A stretch of DNA of 32,860 nt from an uncultured Tidjanibacter sp. (GCA_934663885.1 CAKUKW010000002.1:1-32860); one strand, 5' to 3'. Numbered from the stretch's first letter, positions 23,659-30,532 are shown. Numbers and translations are program-made. Notes: generated by a model not told the origin, from the letters alone.

Positions 23659-24699
23659 TTAAAAAATATCGTCATCATCATCGCCAGTCCAAGAAGGCAT
23701 GGACTTTGCCTTTGCCTTCATAGCGGCTAGGTTATTCGCAGGATTAGACTTCTTATCAGCAGGAGGATTGTTCTTCTTCTCTTCAAGCATCTCATTACGA
23801 ATCTTGATAGCTTCCTTCATGGTCTTAGGATTGATCCAATCAGTCTCAACAGGAACTTCTTCGCCATCATCATTAGTATAAGTTAGCTCTTCTGGCTTCT
23901 CAACAGCGGCCTCAGTGGCACTATACAGAATAAGTTCATGCTGGTCACGGGACTTAGGAGCTTCGACCTTGGGGCCATTATTCTTGCGGAAGGAACGAGT
24001 CTTAGTAGGCTCAACAGTTACAGTGGGAGTGGCAGACACAACGGTATATTCGACCTCGATATCACGGCGAGTCTGACCAGGAGCAAAAGGCTCAAAGTCA
24101 CTATCGCCCTCAGTCAGCAGTTCAACGCTCTCAGCCTCTGCAATACAATTCACAGGATAGCACTTGCCATTATAATCAACACACAGGAATTCGACCTTTA
24201 GACGGCCTGTCTCTTCCTCATTCTTGATTTCCGGCATCATCTTATTGATAAAGCCAGTAAACTTGATGTTGAAACCATCAGTCATATCTTCGGTGACACG
24301 GGTATTAGCAGTATTGATACGATATTGTAGGTCACTAGAAACATTGCCGTCACGACCTACATAGTCATTGATATTGAAGTTACCAGTAATGATTACACGG
24401 GTAGGTTCTTCACCCTTACCGCCAACCTTGGGAACCCACTCATCTCGCATAGCAGAGAACATATTCCACTTGAAATTATCCTTGCCATTGTAACCAATCT
24501 TAGTGCCATAAACAGGGAAGGTAACAGTACCAGAAGGAATCTTGATAACTACACTGCCCTTGATACAATCGGTCTTGACCTTCTTCTTATTGTCTCGAGG
24601 GCCAGCTTCGATTTCAATATTCGTCAGCTCTAGCTTCTTCTCATAAACAGTTCCGACACAAGTAAACATATTATTAGTTTCTTTTAGTACATTTTCCAT
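23659..24699 (-). CDS. SSB-like protein with acidic DDDDDIF tip
   Basis: 346 residues. The first 200 residues are beta-rich with repeated hydrophobic strands (KGSVVIKIPSGTVTFPVYGT, VIITGNFNINDYVG, FNIKFTGFINKM), as in OB-fold ssDNA-binding proteins. A disordered charged segment follows, and the end WTGDDDDDIF resembles the DDDIPF tip by which bacterial SSB recruits partners. The same tip occurs on the initiator-like protein at 29188. It sits immediately upstream of the Sak4-like ATPase. GAGG precedes the ATG. Confidence 0.72.
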   Translation of the reverse strand: MENVLKETNNMFTCVGTVYEKKLELTNIEIEAGPRDNKKKVKTDCIKGSVVIKIPSGTVTFPVYGTKIGYNGKDNFKWNMFSAMRDEWVPKVGGKGEEPTRVIITGNFNINDYVGRDGNVSSDLQYRINTANTRVTEDMTDGFNIKFTGFINKMMPEIKNEEETGRLKVEFLCVDYNGKCYPVNCIAEAESVELLTEGDSDFEPFAPGQTRRDIEVEYTVVSATPTVTVEPTKTRSFRKNNGPKVEAPKSRDQHELILYSATEAAVEKPEELTYTNDDGEEVPVETDWINPKTMKEAIKIRNEMLEEKKNNPPADKKSNPANNLAAMKAKAKSMPSWTGDDDDDIF

Positions 24700-24717
24700 A
24701 ATTCAAACCTCTTCATT

Positions 24718-24960
24718 TTATTTATCATCAGTCACAGAACTGTTGATAGCTTCATCAATTTTTTCTACTTCTCTCTTAAGCCAATCTCGAATAGCTTCTT
24801 GATAAAGTCCTTCTTCGATTTTCTTTAAAGCGGTCTTGCAACAAGCTAGCCACCCAATTTGGACTCCTACTAAACGCTGTTCTTCAAGCCGTTTAGTAAG
24901 TTCAGGCTCGATTATACTTTTGATTTCTTCATCTGTCAAGTTCTTTTTTACTTTAATCAT
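24718..24960 (-). CDS. Hypothetical helical protein
   Basis: 80 residues, MIKVKKNLTDEEIKSIIEPEL, then KTALKKIEEGLYQEAIRDWL and VEKIDEAINSS. Nearly all helical, maybe a coiled coil or adaptor. The ATG at 24960 follows the previous stop at once; the ribosome site is weak, so coupling is likely. Confidence 0.55.
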   Translation of the reverse strand: MIKVKKNLTDEEIKSIIEPELTKRLEEQRLVGVQIGWLACCKTALKKIEEGLYQEAIRDWLKREVEKIDEAINSSVTDDK

Positions 24961-24961
24961 A

Positions 24962-25243
24962 TTAGTCACCACAATTGGGACAGGTCCAATTATTCATTTC
25001 TTCGCTATCATCGGTTTCAGAATGATACTCTTTGTAAGGACAGCACTCCAGTTCTTCCCCACATTTTTCACAGCGATCCAGTTCTTCAAGCACCTTGGAG
25101 AAATATCCGGCAATAACGGGGTCTTTGCAACGTGCTAGATAAAGATAGCAATCAATACCAACGCCCTTATATGCAAGGTCTTTCTCGTACATATATTCGA
25201 TAGCATCCTTGATTTCTGGTAGCATAGCCATATAATAATTCAT
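24962..25243 (-). CDS. Zinc-ribbon hypothetical protein
   Basis: 93 residues. The helical first half (MLPEIKDAIEYMYEKDLAYKG) is followed by DRCEKCGEELECCPY and WTCPNCGD, a Cys4 ribbon split by an acidic loop. The GAGGTG site supports the ATG at 25243. Likely a zinc-stabilised partner of a replication or transcription complex; not identified. Confidence 0.57.
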   Translation of the reverse strand: MNYYMAMLPEIKDAIEYMYEKDLAYKGVGIDCYLYLARCKDPVIAGYFSKVLEELDRCEKCGEELECCPYKEYHSETDDSEEMNNWTCPNCGD

Positions 25244-25244
25244 T

Positions 25245-25742
25245 TTACACCTCACGCCACTTTAGATTGATAGAACAAGTAGGCTTTGTGTTAGGCTTCT
25301 TATATGGCACGATAGCACTGATATCAATACAATAGCCACGCTTAGTGTCCATGTTACTAATATACGCAACATTTCCGATAGCACCTTCAAAAATATAAAT
25401 TTTAGAAAGTTCAGACAGAGAGGGTGCTACACCAAAATTAAATCGCATTAGAAGTTCTTTATCATCAAAAGGACACTCATAAATAACACCACAACTGTCA
25501 TTAATGATTACCTTATCACCCTTCTTAAATTTGCGTTCCGGCTTTTTAGTACGAACATTATAAAGGTCAGTAAATGCTTTGGCTACACCATCAACAAGAA
25601 CAAAATCATCTTCTGGATGACACTTAGCAGTAATGACGTGTTCATCAGGAGACACAAGAGTTACTTCATTCTTTCGGACGGTAAGAGTGTAAGCTCCCTC
25701 CATCCATTCCGGCGCATAATTCTTTTTCTTTTCCACGGTCAT
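25245..25742 (-). CDS. Hypothetical protein
   Basis: 165 residues, beta-rich, with KFKKGDKVIINDSCGVIYECPFDD and VAYISNMDTKRGYCIDIS; the FKKGDKVI/NDSCGVI pattern hints at a barrel. First gene of the long replication operon. The ATG at 25742 lies only one base after its GGAG; a GTG two codons downstream (25736) has better spacing and may be the real start. Confidence 0.55.
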   Translation of the reverse strand: MTVEKKKNYAPEWMEGAYTLTVRKNEVTLVSPDEHVITAKCHPEDDFVLVDGVAKAFTDLYNVRTKKPERKFKKGDKVIINDSCGVIYECPFDDKELLMRFNFGVAPSLSELSKIYIFEGAIGNVAYISNMDTKRGYCIDISAIVPYKKPNTKPTCSINLKWREV

Positions 25743-25799
25743 TCTCCTTTATTCTTTTATTTATAAGCAAAAGTTTTGCTACGCTCTTTACCTATATCG

Positions 25800-25828
25800 A
25801 CTATATCACATCTTTGTTCAAAAGTCAA
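25800..25828 (-). promoter_or_regulatory. Sigma-A promoter of the replication operon
   Basis: Minus strand: TTGACT (25828-25823), 17-base spacer ending TGA, TATAGT (25805-25800). It lies just after the recombinase stop and serves 25742 to 17572. Confidence 0.83.
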
Positions 25829-25829
25829 G

Positions 25830-26666
25830 TTAAAATCTCATGTCCATAGAAACAGCATTGATCTGATTCTGATGGACTTTAACGTAAACGCTAGTAGTAG
25901 CAATAGAAGCATGGCCCATAGCCTTACTGATGATACCAATGGGAACACCATTATCATCTGCGATAGTGGCAAAAGCGGCTCTGAGCCAATGAGGGCTGAC
26001 TTCATTCCAAAACTCGATACCAGCCTTTTTAGAAGCTGATTTCAGCATCTTATTGACAGACTGTTCTTTCACCATTCCGCCAGTAGAATTAACAAAGAGT
26101 TTATCGCAAGAATCATCAGGCCGGGTTTTAAGCATATATTCGACCATTTCTTTCACATCTTCGTTGATATAAATACTACGTTCTTTGCTACCCTTGCCAA
26201 GAATAACGATTTGACGATTACCATTGATAGCCTTTTTATAATCGTCAAGGGTGATATTAGCAAGCTCAGAGAAACGGATACCGGTAGTAGCAAACATATA
26301 AAGAATAGCTTTATTCTTGAAGGTGGAGGCGCAACGGATGATATTGCTCACATCTTCTCTAGACAAATATTTCTTTTCTTTGTGCTTACTGTTAGGAACT
26401 TTTAGCTCAGCAGAAGGGTCCGTTTCAATAAGTCCAGCTCGTTTAAGGAACTTAAAATAGTTTTTGACGGCATTGAAAGCCAAAGCGATAGAAGCAGGAG
26501 CCAGATGAGAAAAAGTAGAAGCCCAATCAGTCAAGTCGATATAAGTGATTTCTTCGTCAGGCTTGTTGATATATTTGCTCATCTTTTCAACATAACCAAC
26601 ATAAGTCTGGATAGTTCTTTCAGACATCTTATTGACCTTCAAATACTTCACATACATTTCCAACAT
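25830..26666 (-). CDS. int: Tyrosine recombinase (XerC/D-type integrase)
   Basis: 278 residues. N-terminal SAM-like core-binding domain (about 1-90: YVKYLKVNKMSERTIQTY, VKNYFKFLKRAGLI). The catalytic domain has TTGIRFSEL (Arg), GKGSKERSI (Lys), PHWLRAAF (His...Arg), GHASIATTSVYVKV (His and nucleophile Tyr). All key residues are present. It can integrate the phage or resolve replicon multimers. Its short length is Xer-like. Own promoter upstream. No attachment site can be identified from this window alone. Confidence 0.9.
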   Translation of the reverse strand: MLEMYVKYLKVNKMSERTIQTYVGYVEKMSKYINKPDEEITYIDLTDWASTFSHLAPASIALAFNAVKNYFKFLKRAGLIETDPSAELKVPNSKHKEKKYLSREDVSNIIRCASTFKNKAILYMFATTGIRFSELANITLDDYKKAINGNRQIVILGKGSKERSIYINEDVKEMVEYMLKTRPDDSCDKLFVNSTGGMVKEQSVNKMLKSASKKAGIEFWNEVSPHWLRAAFATIADDNGVPIGIISKAMGHASIATTSVYVKVHQNQINAVSMDMRF

Positions 26667-26695
26667 CTTGTCCAGCCCCTTTCCTTTGTGTCTTT

Positions 26696-26724
26696 AGTAT
26701 ATCACTTTGGGTTTGATTTGTCTA
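26696..26724 (-). promoter_or_regulatory. Promoter of the recombinase
   Basis: Minus strand: TAGACA (26724-26719), 17-base spacer ending TGA, TATACT (26701-26696). The -10 box lies 30 bases before the ATG. Confidence 0.75.
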
Positions 26725-26740
26725 TTGTGGATAACAACAA

Positions 26741-26778
26741 AAACTCCCTACATCATTTGTGCATAATGTAGGGAGTTT
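26741..26778. terminator. Strong terminator after the HU unit
   Basis: AAACTCCCTACAT and ATGTAGGGAGTTT form a perfect 13-base stem with a 12-base loop. TTTTTG follows on the minus strand. It separates the HU unit from the recombinase promoter. Confidence 0.88.
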
Positions 26779-26820
26779 ATATAAACAGAAAGGAAAAAAT
26801 ATGTTAGAAACTTTAAGTAT

Positions 26821-27183
26821 TTAAGCCTTGTATAGAGCGGCTAGGCCATCAGCAATATGCTTATTGAAACTGGCCTTATCCTTCTTCTGGAAAGCGGCAC
26901 ATAGTTCTGCACAACGGTCTGCGTCACGATGACCGGGAACAGCAGTAATTAGAGCCTGATACTCAGTCATAGCCTTCTGTTGGTTACAACCCTGCCACTC
27001 AGCTAGTAGGCCCTTCTTATCGACCTTCTTTAGACACTTATAGTCAGTATCCTTTGCACCTTCTAGTGCAGACAGATAAAGGATAGCACCATTTGCTAGG
27101 TCAGGATTGAAGCTATCACCATCATGTGTCTCTTCATCGCATACTTCAAAAATGTTCCATAGATTCTTAGCTAGAAATTCCAT
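26821..27183 (-). CDS. Hypothetical protein
   Basis: 120 residues, MEFLAKNLWNIFEVCDEETHDGDSFNPDLANGAILYLSALEG, then cysteine-containing helices (CNQQKAMTEYQALITAVPGHRDADRCAELCAAF). I choose ATG 27183 because GAGGAG (the end of the HU gene) lies eight bases upstream; the longer version needs a GTG. Followed by the 26741 terminator. Expressed with HU; unknown role. Confidence 0.57.
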   Translation of the reverse strand: MEFLAKNLWNIFEVCDEETHDGDSFNPDLANGAILYLSALEGAKDTDYKCLKKVDKKGLLAEWQGCNQQKAMTEYQALITAVPGHRDADRCAELCAAFQKKDKASFNKHIADGLAALYKA

Positions 27184-27188
27184 TGGTA

Positions 27189-27494
27189 TCACTCCTCAAC
27201 AGGTAGGTCCGCAACAACGGCCTTTAGATTAGCAGATGGCTTGAAAGATACTACACGATGAGCGGGAACAACATATTCCTTCTTTTCGCCACGTAGAGCA
27301 TTCACACCACTACGTTCAGCACGAACAGGTAGCTTGAAAGAACCAAAGCCGATAATGCTGATTTCATTACCCTGTACTAGATAATCAGCAATGGTCTGAA
27401 AGACTGTATCATAAATCTCAGAACAGTCCTTCTTGGACATTTGTAGTGCGCTGGATAGGGTATTGACCATATCCTTCTTAGAAATAGTATTCAT
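27189..27494 (-). CDS. HU-family DNA-binding protein
   Basis: 101 residues. SKKDMVNTLSSALQMSKKDCSEIYDTVFQTIADYL (helices), GNEISIIGFGSFKLPVRAERSG (HU signature with F.L....R.ARSG-like pattern) and VPAHRVVSFKPSANLKAVV (arm and end). HU packs DNA and helps replication or recombination. The ATG at 27494 is supported by AAAGGAG. No local near-consensus promoter; it is probably read from the tandem promoters near 29 kb through the tRNAs and HNH gene. Confidence 0.9.
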   Translation of the reverse strand: MNTISKKDMVNTLSSALQMSKKDCSEIYDTVFQTIADYLVQGNEISIIGFGSFKLPVRAERSGVNALRGEKKEYVVPAHRVVSFKPSANLKAVVADLPVEE

Positions 27495-27551
27495 TGGAGA
27501 CTCCTTTAATTTCATTTTTTCATTTGATTTCTATGGCTAAAAAAAGCCATT

Positions 27552-27626
27552 TGGAGCTGGAAGAGAATTTTGCAATCTCGGCCTATCGCTTACAGGGCGA
27601 TTGCTCTACTTCTGAGCTATTCCAGC
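27552..27626 (-). tRNA. tRNA-Thr(TGT)
   Basis: Cloverleaf on the minus strand: acceptor GCTGGAA/TTCCAGC (7 pairs), D-arm GCTCAGAAGTAGAGC, anticodon stem ATCGC/GCGAT with loop CCTGTAA, T-arm GAGAT/TTCTC with one mismatch, and an encoded CCA. The anticodon reads TGT (Thr). Position 33 is C, where T is nearly universal. Confidence 0.8.
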
Positions 27627-27632
27627 ATGAAG

Positions 27633-27710
27633 CCAACAATAAAAAATCTATTATAATATCTAGACGTTTGAAAATTTATGAATGGATTTGCTTTTACAAA
27701 TTATTGTTGG
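27633..27710. repeat. 10-base inverted repeat upstream of tRNA-Thr
   Basis: CCAACAATAA (27633-27642) and TTATTGTTGG (27701-27710) enclose 58 AT-rich bases between the HNH gene end and the tRNA. It may be a processing stem or weak terminator. Confidence 0.55.
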
Positions 27711-27735
27711 TTGTTTTTTATTGATTTTGTTTTAT

Positions 27736-28428
27736 TTACTCTAGTCCATAAGCAGACATCCAAGATTGGTTTGGTTTCCTATAAACGTTTTTATTTCTTA
27801 AGCGTAAACGAATAAATTCTATAACTTGTTCTTTTGGATAAGTATTAAGCATAGTAGTTATTCTACAAGCTCCCAGCTCTAGAATTTTTGACCAATCTCT
27901 TCCAGTATGAGACACGTCATCAACGGTTATAATATTTGTTGTTGATTTATATTTTGAATTTTCTAAAGCTGTTATCCAACGACAGTTTTCCGGTGAGTAT
28001 CCTTTTTTACTATCAATTCTATCTATCGTTAAAGAATCATTATATCCATTTTCTAACGACCAGTTTTCAAAAGAAATTGGATTTTCTAACCATTCTTTAC
28101 AAATTTTTATTCCTTTCTTTCCATAGGATTTGTATGCTTTTTCATTTTTGTCGTAACATCTTCTTATCATTCCTTGAAATATATGTCTTATTCTTTTGTT
28201 TGACCATTTTGTTGGATGTAATCTTAGTAAGCCTCTTTGTGTTTTGTGCGTACATTCTGTATATCTTTTCAGATATTGGGGCATCATATCTGTTTCCCAT
28301 CCACACTCTTTACATTTTACATGATATAATCTATGGCCATCTTTAGTTTTCTTGTTATGTTCATAAATTATTTCAAAAACACTTTCATTTGTTTCAATGT
28401 CGGTTTTGCTTGCTGAAATATAAATCAC
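27736..28428 (-). CDS. HNH-type (homing-like) endonuclease with Cys-rich front
   Basis: 230 residues. N-terminal zinc-like part (VKCKECGWETDMM, TECTH). Core: MIRRCYDKNEKAYKSYGKKGIKICKEW, ENWSLENGYNDSLTIDRIDSKKGYSPENCRWIT, the HNH/AP2-like signature of phage homing nucleases. Located among tRNA genes, a frequent site for such elements. The start is odd: GAGGTG would serve the ATT at 28419, where other genes here have ATG; the GTG at 28428 overlaps the SD itself. It may use a non-standard start or have lost its ATG. Confidence 0.8.
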   Translation of the reverse strand: MIYISASKTDIETNESVFEIIYEHNKKTKDGHRLYHVKCKECGWETDMMPQYLKRYTECTHKTQRGLLRLHPTKWSNKRIRHIFQGMIRRCYDKNEKAYKSYGKKGIKICKEWLENPISFENWSLENGYNDSLTIDRIDSKKGYSPENCRWITALENSKYKSTTNIITVDDVSHTGRDWSKILELGACRITTMLNTYPKEQVIEFIRLRLRNKNVYRKPNQSWMSAYGLE

Positions 28429-28568
28429 CTCTTTTAAATAAAAATAGATTAAAAAGCTACCTTATAACTCAAAGCTACTCTCTGTATAGCTTCTATAACT
28501 TCTGATAGCAAAGTTTTATATTCATAGGAGGTCAAACCATGAGGCAGATTATAGAGATACCAGCTCTT

Positions 28569-28659
28569 TGGTGACTCCACTCCGATTTGAACGGAGAACG
28601 GCCTTTTATCCGAAGCTACGGGGTATAAACCCGCTGTTTTACCATTAAACTATGGAGCC
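28569..28659 (-). tRNA. tRNA with long variable arm (anticodon reads TAT)
   Basis: Minus strand: acceptor GGCTCCA/TGGAGTC, D-arm with GTTTAATGGTAAAAC, anticodon stem GCGGG/CCCGT with loop TTTATAC (34-36 = TAT), about 21-base variable region, T-arm CTCCG/CGGAG with TTCAAAT, and encoded CCA. TAT is Ile, but the long variable arm is typical of Leu, Ser and Tyr, so the identity is unclear. Confidence 0.75.
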
Positions 28660-28665
28660 ATTTCA

Positions 28666-28682
28666 AGAGGCTTAAAGCCTCT
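28666..28682 (-). repeat. Short perfect hairpin before the long-arm tRNA
   Basis: AGAGGC and GCCTCT flank TTTAA on the minus strand, between the micro-gene and the tRNA. No U-run follows, so it is more likely a processing stem than a terminator. Confidence 0.5.
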
Positions 28683-28693
28683 ATTCACATCAC

Positions 28694-28756
28694 TTACTTG
28701 TGGCTGTGCTTGTCGTAGTCCCCGTCAAAAATCATGTCATCAATATCGCCCATCAT
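28694..28756 (-). CDS. 20-residue micro-gene with DIDDMIF motif
   Basis: Reads MMGDIDDMIFDGDYDKHSHK. AAGGTG lies six bases before the first ATG, one of the best ribosome sites in the region, in the same GGTGATATAATG context as the surface genes. GDIDDMIF echoes the acidic tips WTGDDDDDIF (SSB-like) and WTGDLDDDIF (initiator). It lies between two tRNAs. It could be a soluble tip peptide that competes for the same partner, or a remnant of a larger gene. Confidence 0.5.
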   Translation of the reverse strand: MMGDIDDMIFDGDYDKHSHK

Positions 28757-28802
28757 TATATCACCTTCTTACATATCTATTTGTTGATTGAATAATCAAT
28801 CA

Positions 28803-28880
28803 TGGTCCTCCACATCAGATTCGAACTGATACTGGAACGATTTTGAGTCGTTTGCCTTCTTCCGGTTGGGCTAGTGGAGG
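28803..28880 (-). tRNA. tRNA-Leu(CAA), short variable loop
   Basis: Acceptor CCTCCAC/GTGGAGG, D-arm with GCC...GGC, anticodon stem AACGA/TCGTT with loop CTCAAAA (CAA), 5-base variable loop, T-arm ATCAG/CTGAT with TTCGAAT, encoded CCA. Leu tRNAs normally have a long variable arm, so this is unusual; the anticodon call stands on stem pairing. Confidence 0.8.
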
Positions 28881-28898
28881 ATTTCTTTCTTCTCTTTT

Positions 28899-28927
28899 AT
28901 CATATCACAAAGAGCCTAATCTGTCAA
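28899..28927 (-). promoter_or_regulatory. Promoter directly upstream of the tRNA cluster
   Basis: Minus strand: TTGACA (28927-28922), 17-base spacer ending TGA, TATGAT (28904-28899). About 19 bases before the tRNA-Leu. Confidence 0.85.
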
Positions 28928-28983
28928 GCCTTTTTATCATTATTTTTAACTTCTTTTCAGTTAGCTTCGTTAGGCTCTCTGTG
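28906..28983. repeat. 14-base inverted repeat across a promoter
   Basis: CACAAAGAGCCTAA (28906-28919) and TTAGGCTCTCTGTG (28970-28983) pair in 13 of 14 positions, enclosing the -35 of the promoter at 28922. It may be an operator or an RNA stem that modulates read-through from the upstream promoters. Confidence 0.6.
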
Positions 28984-28992
28984 ACGTGTTGT

Positions 28993-29021
28993 ATTGTATC
29001 ATACTTTTCTTTGTTTGTCAA
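28993..29021 (-). promoter_or_regulatory. Second tandem promoter of the tRNA cluster
   Basis: Minus strand: TTGACA (29021-29016), 17-base spacer ending TGA, TACAAT (28998-28993). Confidence 0.85.
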
Positions 29022-29092
29022 TAGGGATTTAGAAAGTTTCTTCTAAAATATTATCGTTACTCACCTTAGGTCAACTTACTTGGCCCAAGCCC

Positions 29093-29121
29093 AATATATC
29101 ATAAAGCTCTACTAATGTCAA
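29093..29121 (-). promoter_or_regulatory. Third tandem promoter of the tRNA cluster
   Basis: Minus strand: TTGACA (29121-29116), 17-base spacer ending TGA, TATATT (29098-29093). Just downstream of the initiator gene's terminator. The 29041-29092 stretch holds an imperfect palindrome (CTTGGGCCAAG) but no gene. Confidence 0.82.
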
Positions 29122-29125
29122 TAAG

Positions 29126-29157
29126 AAAAGCACACAGAATTAGATCTATGTGCTTTT
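29126..29157 (-). terminator. Terminator after the initiator-like gene
   Basis: AAAAGCACA and TGTGCTTTT form a 9-base stem with a 14-base loop; the minus strand continues TTTTCTTATT. Confidence 0.8.
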
Positions 29158-29187
29158 AGATATATTAGATTATAATTTTATAATGTA

Positions 29188-29772
29188 TTAGCTGTTTGGT
29201 CCAAAAATATCATCGTCAAGGTCGCCTGTCCAGCTTTCCGTAAATACCATTTTTTTATTGCGGTTTAAAGTTTCCTTCTTTTCTTTTTCTTTCCTTTTAA
29301 ATTCATCATTGAGAATTTCTTCTAATGTCTTTATTGACTCTTCGTTTTTTTGTGGATTCTCATATAGTTTCTTTTTCATTTCTTCATCATACGGATCAAA
29401 GAAATGTTCGCATGGGAAATAAAAATTATTTGCTTTTTTGTTACCGCCTTGAGCAACAATCAAAAAACCATTTACAATTAGGCTTTGAATAGCGTAACTA
29501 ATACTTGTTCTTTTTAGTCCCGTTTCAAAACAAAGTGTTTCAATTGTTGGAAAACATTCTTTACGCTTAAAGTTATAGTGGGATAAAAGCCTAATATACG
29601 TTATAAGTTCTTTATATCCTGCATTTGCTACAATGAGATTCAGTAATTCATTTTCTATTTGCACAAAACCAGAATTCATAGTCCCCTTAGGCATTTCGTC
29701 ATATTCAAGTGGAGGAAATGGACGAAGTAATTGTTTGGTCGTGTTTTTGATTTTTTTTGAAATGTAATACAT
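29188..29772 (-). CDS. Replication-initiator-like winged-helix protein with acidic DDDIF tail
   Basis: 194 residues. The middle shows a helix-turn-helix type order: GYKELITYIRLLSHYNFKRKECFPTIETLCFETGLKRTSISYAIQSLIVNGFLIV, close to HTH_36/RepA-type initiators or phage replisome organisers. The C-terminal half is charged and ends WTGDLDDDIFGPNS, echoing the SSB-like protein. It lies beside five 22-base repeats (29912-30062), the usual setting of an initiator and its origin. SD GGGAG precedes ATG 29772. Strong terminator after. Direct DNA binding is inferred. Confidence 0.72.
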   Translation of the reverse strand: MYYISKKIKNTTKQLLRPFPPLEYDEMPKGTMNSGFVQIENELLNLIVANAGYKELITYIRLLSHYNFKRKECFPTIETLCFETGLKRTSISYAIQSLIVNGFLIVAQGGNKKANNFYFPCEHFFDPYDEEMKKKLYENPQKNEESIKTLEEILNDEFKRKEKEKKETLNRNKKMVFTESWTGDLDDDIFGPNS

Positions 29773-29911
29773 AATAGCTCCCTTGAGTAATCAAAATAAT
29801 ATTTTTTTGCCACTGTTTTTTGTTTGAGTTTTTTGTTTGTTTTTTAAAGGCGCAAAATAATAATCATATTAGGTCTTTGGTCTAGTGTTTGTTTAATATC
29901 ATATAGTAAGT

Positions 29912-30062
29912 GACCGTGTGGCGAACAGTAAAAATATTTTTATCGTTCACAGGACGGTTGAAAAACCTGTTTTATCGACCGCGTGGCGAACGGTGAAAAA
30001 GTATAGTTATCAACCGTGCGGCGAACGATAAAATTGTTTTATCATTTATGTGGCGGTTGATA
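29912..30062. other. Candidate origin: five iteron-like repeats
   Basis: Units of the type (A/G)ACCGYGYGGCGAACGRTAAAA occur at 29912-29934 (+), 29937-29960 (-), 29977-30000 (+), 30011-30033 (+) and 30037-30062 (-). Each has the core ACCG, then GGCGAAC, then AAAA. Centres are about 26-39 bases apart. AT-rich DNA (29780-29880) adjoins them. Set between a small gene and the initiator-like gene. Iterons bound by Rep are the established parallel; they are not tandem direct repeats only, and orientation alternates. Confidence 0.7.
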
Positions 30063-30067
30063 AAATC

Positions 30068-30271
30068 TTACCCAGTAATCAGATATTTATTGGTTTTCCA
30101 TTTCTCCCAAACCTCCTTCGTGTCATTCTTGTCAAAAAAGAATACCAACTTGTTTTTTTGAATGTCGTATTCTAAAAAAATCGGTTGTACTTCATCTTTG
30201 ATGTAACAGCAAGCTTGACGAAAATTAGTTATTGCTATCAGCTTTTCGCCGTTTTTGTTGAATCTGTCCAT
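30068..30271 (-). CDS. DUF5659-like small protein
   Basis: 67 residues: MDRFNKNGEKLIAITNFRQACCYIKDEVQPIFLEYD, then KLVFFFDKNDTKEVWEKW. The N-terminal N/A..Y helix, then strand, then FFF.....EVWEKW fits DUF5659 style proteins found in phages. Function unknown. GAGAGG upstream of ATG. Its stop adjoins the iterons, so it is the gene on the far side of the origin. Confidence 0.5.
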   Translation of the reverse strand: MDRFNKNGEKLIAITNFRQACCYIKDEVQPIFLEYDIQKNKLVFFFDKNDTKEVWEKWKTNKYLITG

Positions 30272-30297
30272 AAATAAATACCTCTCATGACTTTTAG

Positions 30298-30335
30298 AAA
30301 AATAAGCCCTGACTCGAAAGCCAGAGCTTATTTCT
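30298..30335 (-). terminator. Terminator after the 54-residue gene
   Basis: AAATAAGC and GCTTATTT with an inner CTG/CAG pairing; the minus strand continues TTTTCT. Three bases after the stop at 30338. Confidence 0.7.
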
Positions 30336-30337
30336 AT

Positions 30338-30502
30338 TTACTCTTCTACCTTGACTCGCTTGAAGGTGTTGTCGATATACTTGATTTGATTTGCGATCTT
30401 TTCTACATTATTGCGAACGGTATTGTAGGGATGCTTGGTCATTAGCTTTGCCATAGTGGCGCATAGCCGTTCACGCTTTTCCATTGGATTCTTCATAGCC
30501 AT
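30338..30502 (-). CDS. Small basic helical protein
   Basis: 54 residues, MAMKNPMEKRERLCATMAKLMTKH, then VRNNVEKIANQIKYIDNTFKRVKVEE. Lys/Arg/Met rich, two helices. SD AAAAAGGAGAAG stands eight bases before the ATG. Own promoter (30653-30681) and terminator make a single-gene unit with a 150-base structured leader. Such placement suits a small regulator, but nothing proves it. Confidence 0.6.
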   Translation of the reverse strand: MAMKNPMEKRERLCATMAKLMTKHPYNTVRNNVEKIANQIKYIDNTFKRVKVEE

Positions 30503-30532
30503 AATTATTCTTCTCCTTTTTGATTTTGAGAA

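Noticed and set aside
25743..26820. Phage attachment site near the recombinase
   Set aside because: No duplicated core or tRNA end can be recognised without a host sequence for comparison.
29912..30062. CRISPR array
   Set aside because: Repeats are in alternating orientation with no uniform spacers, and no cas genes are present; iterons fit better.
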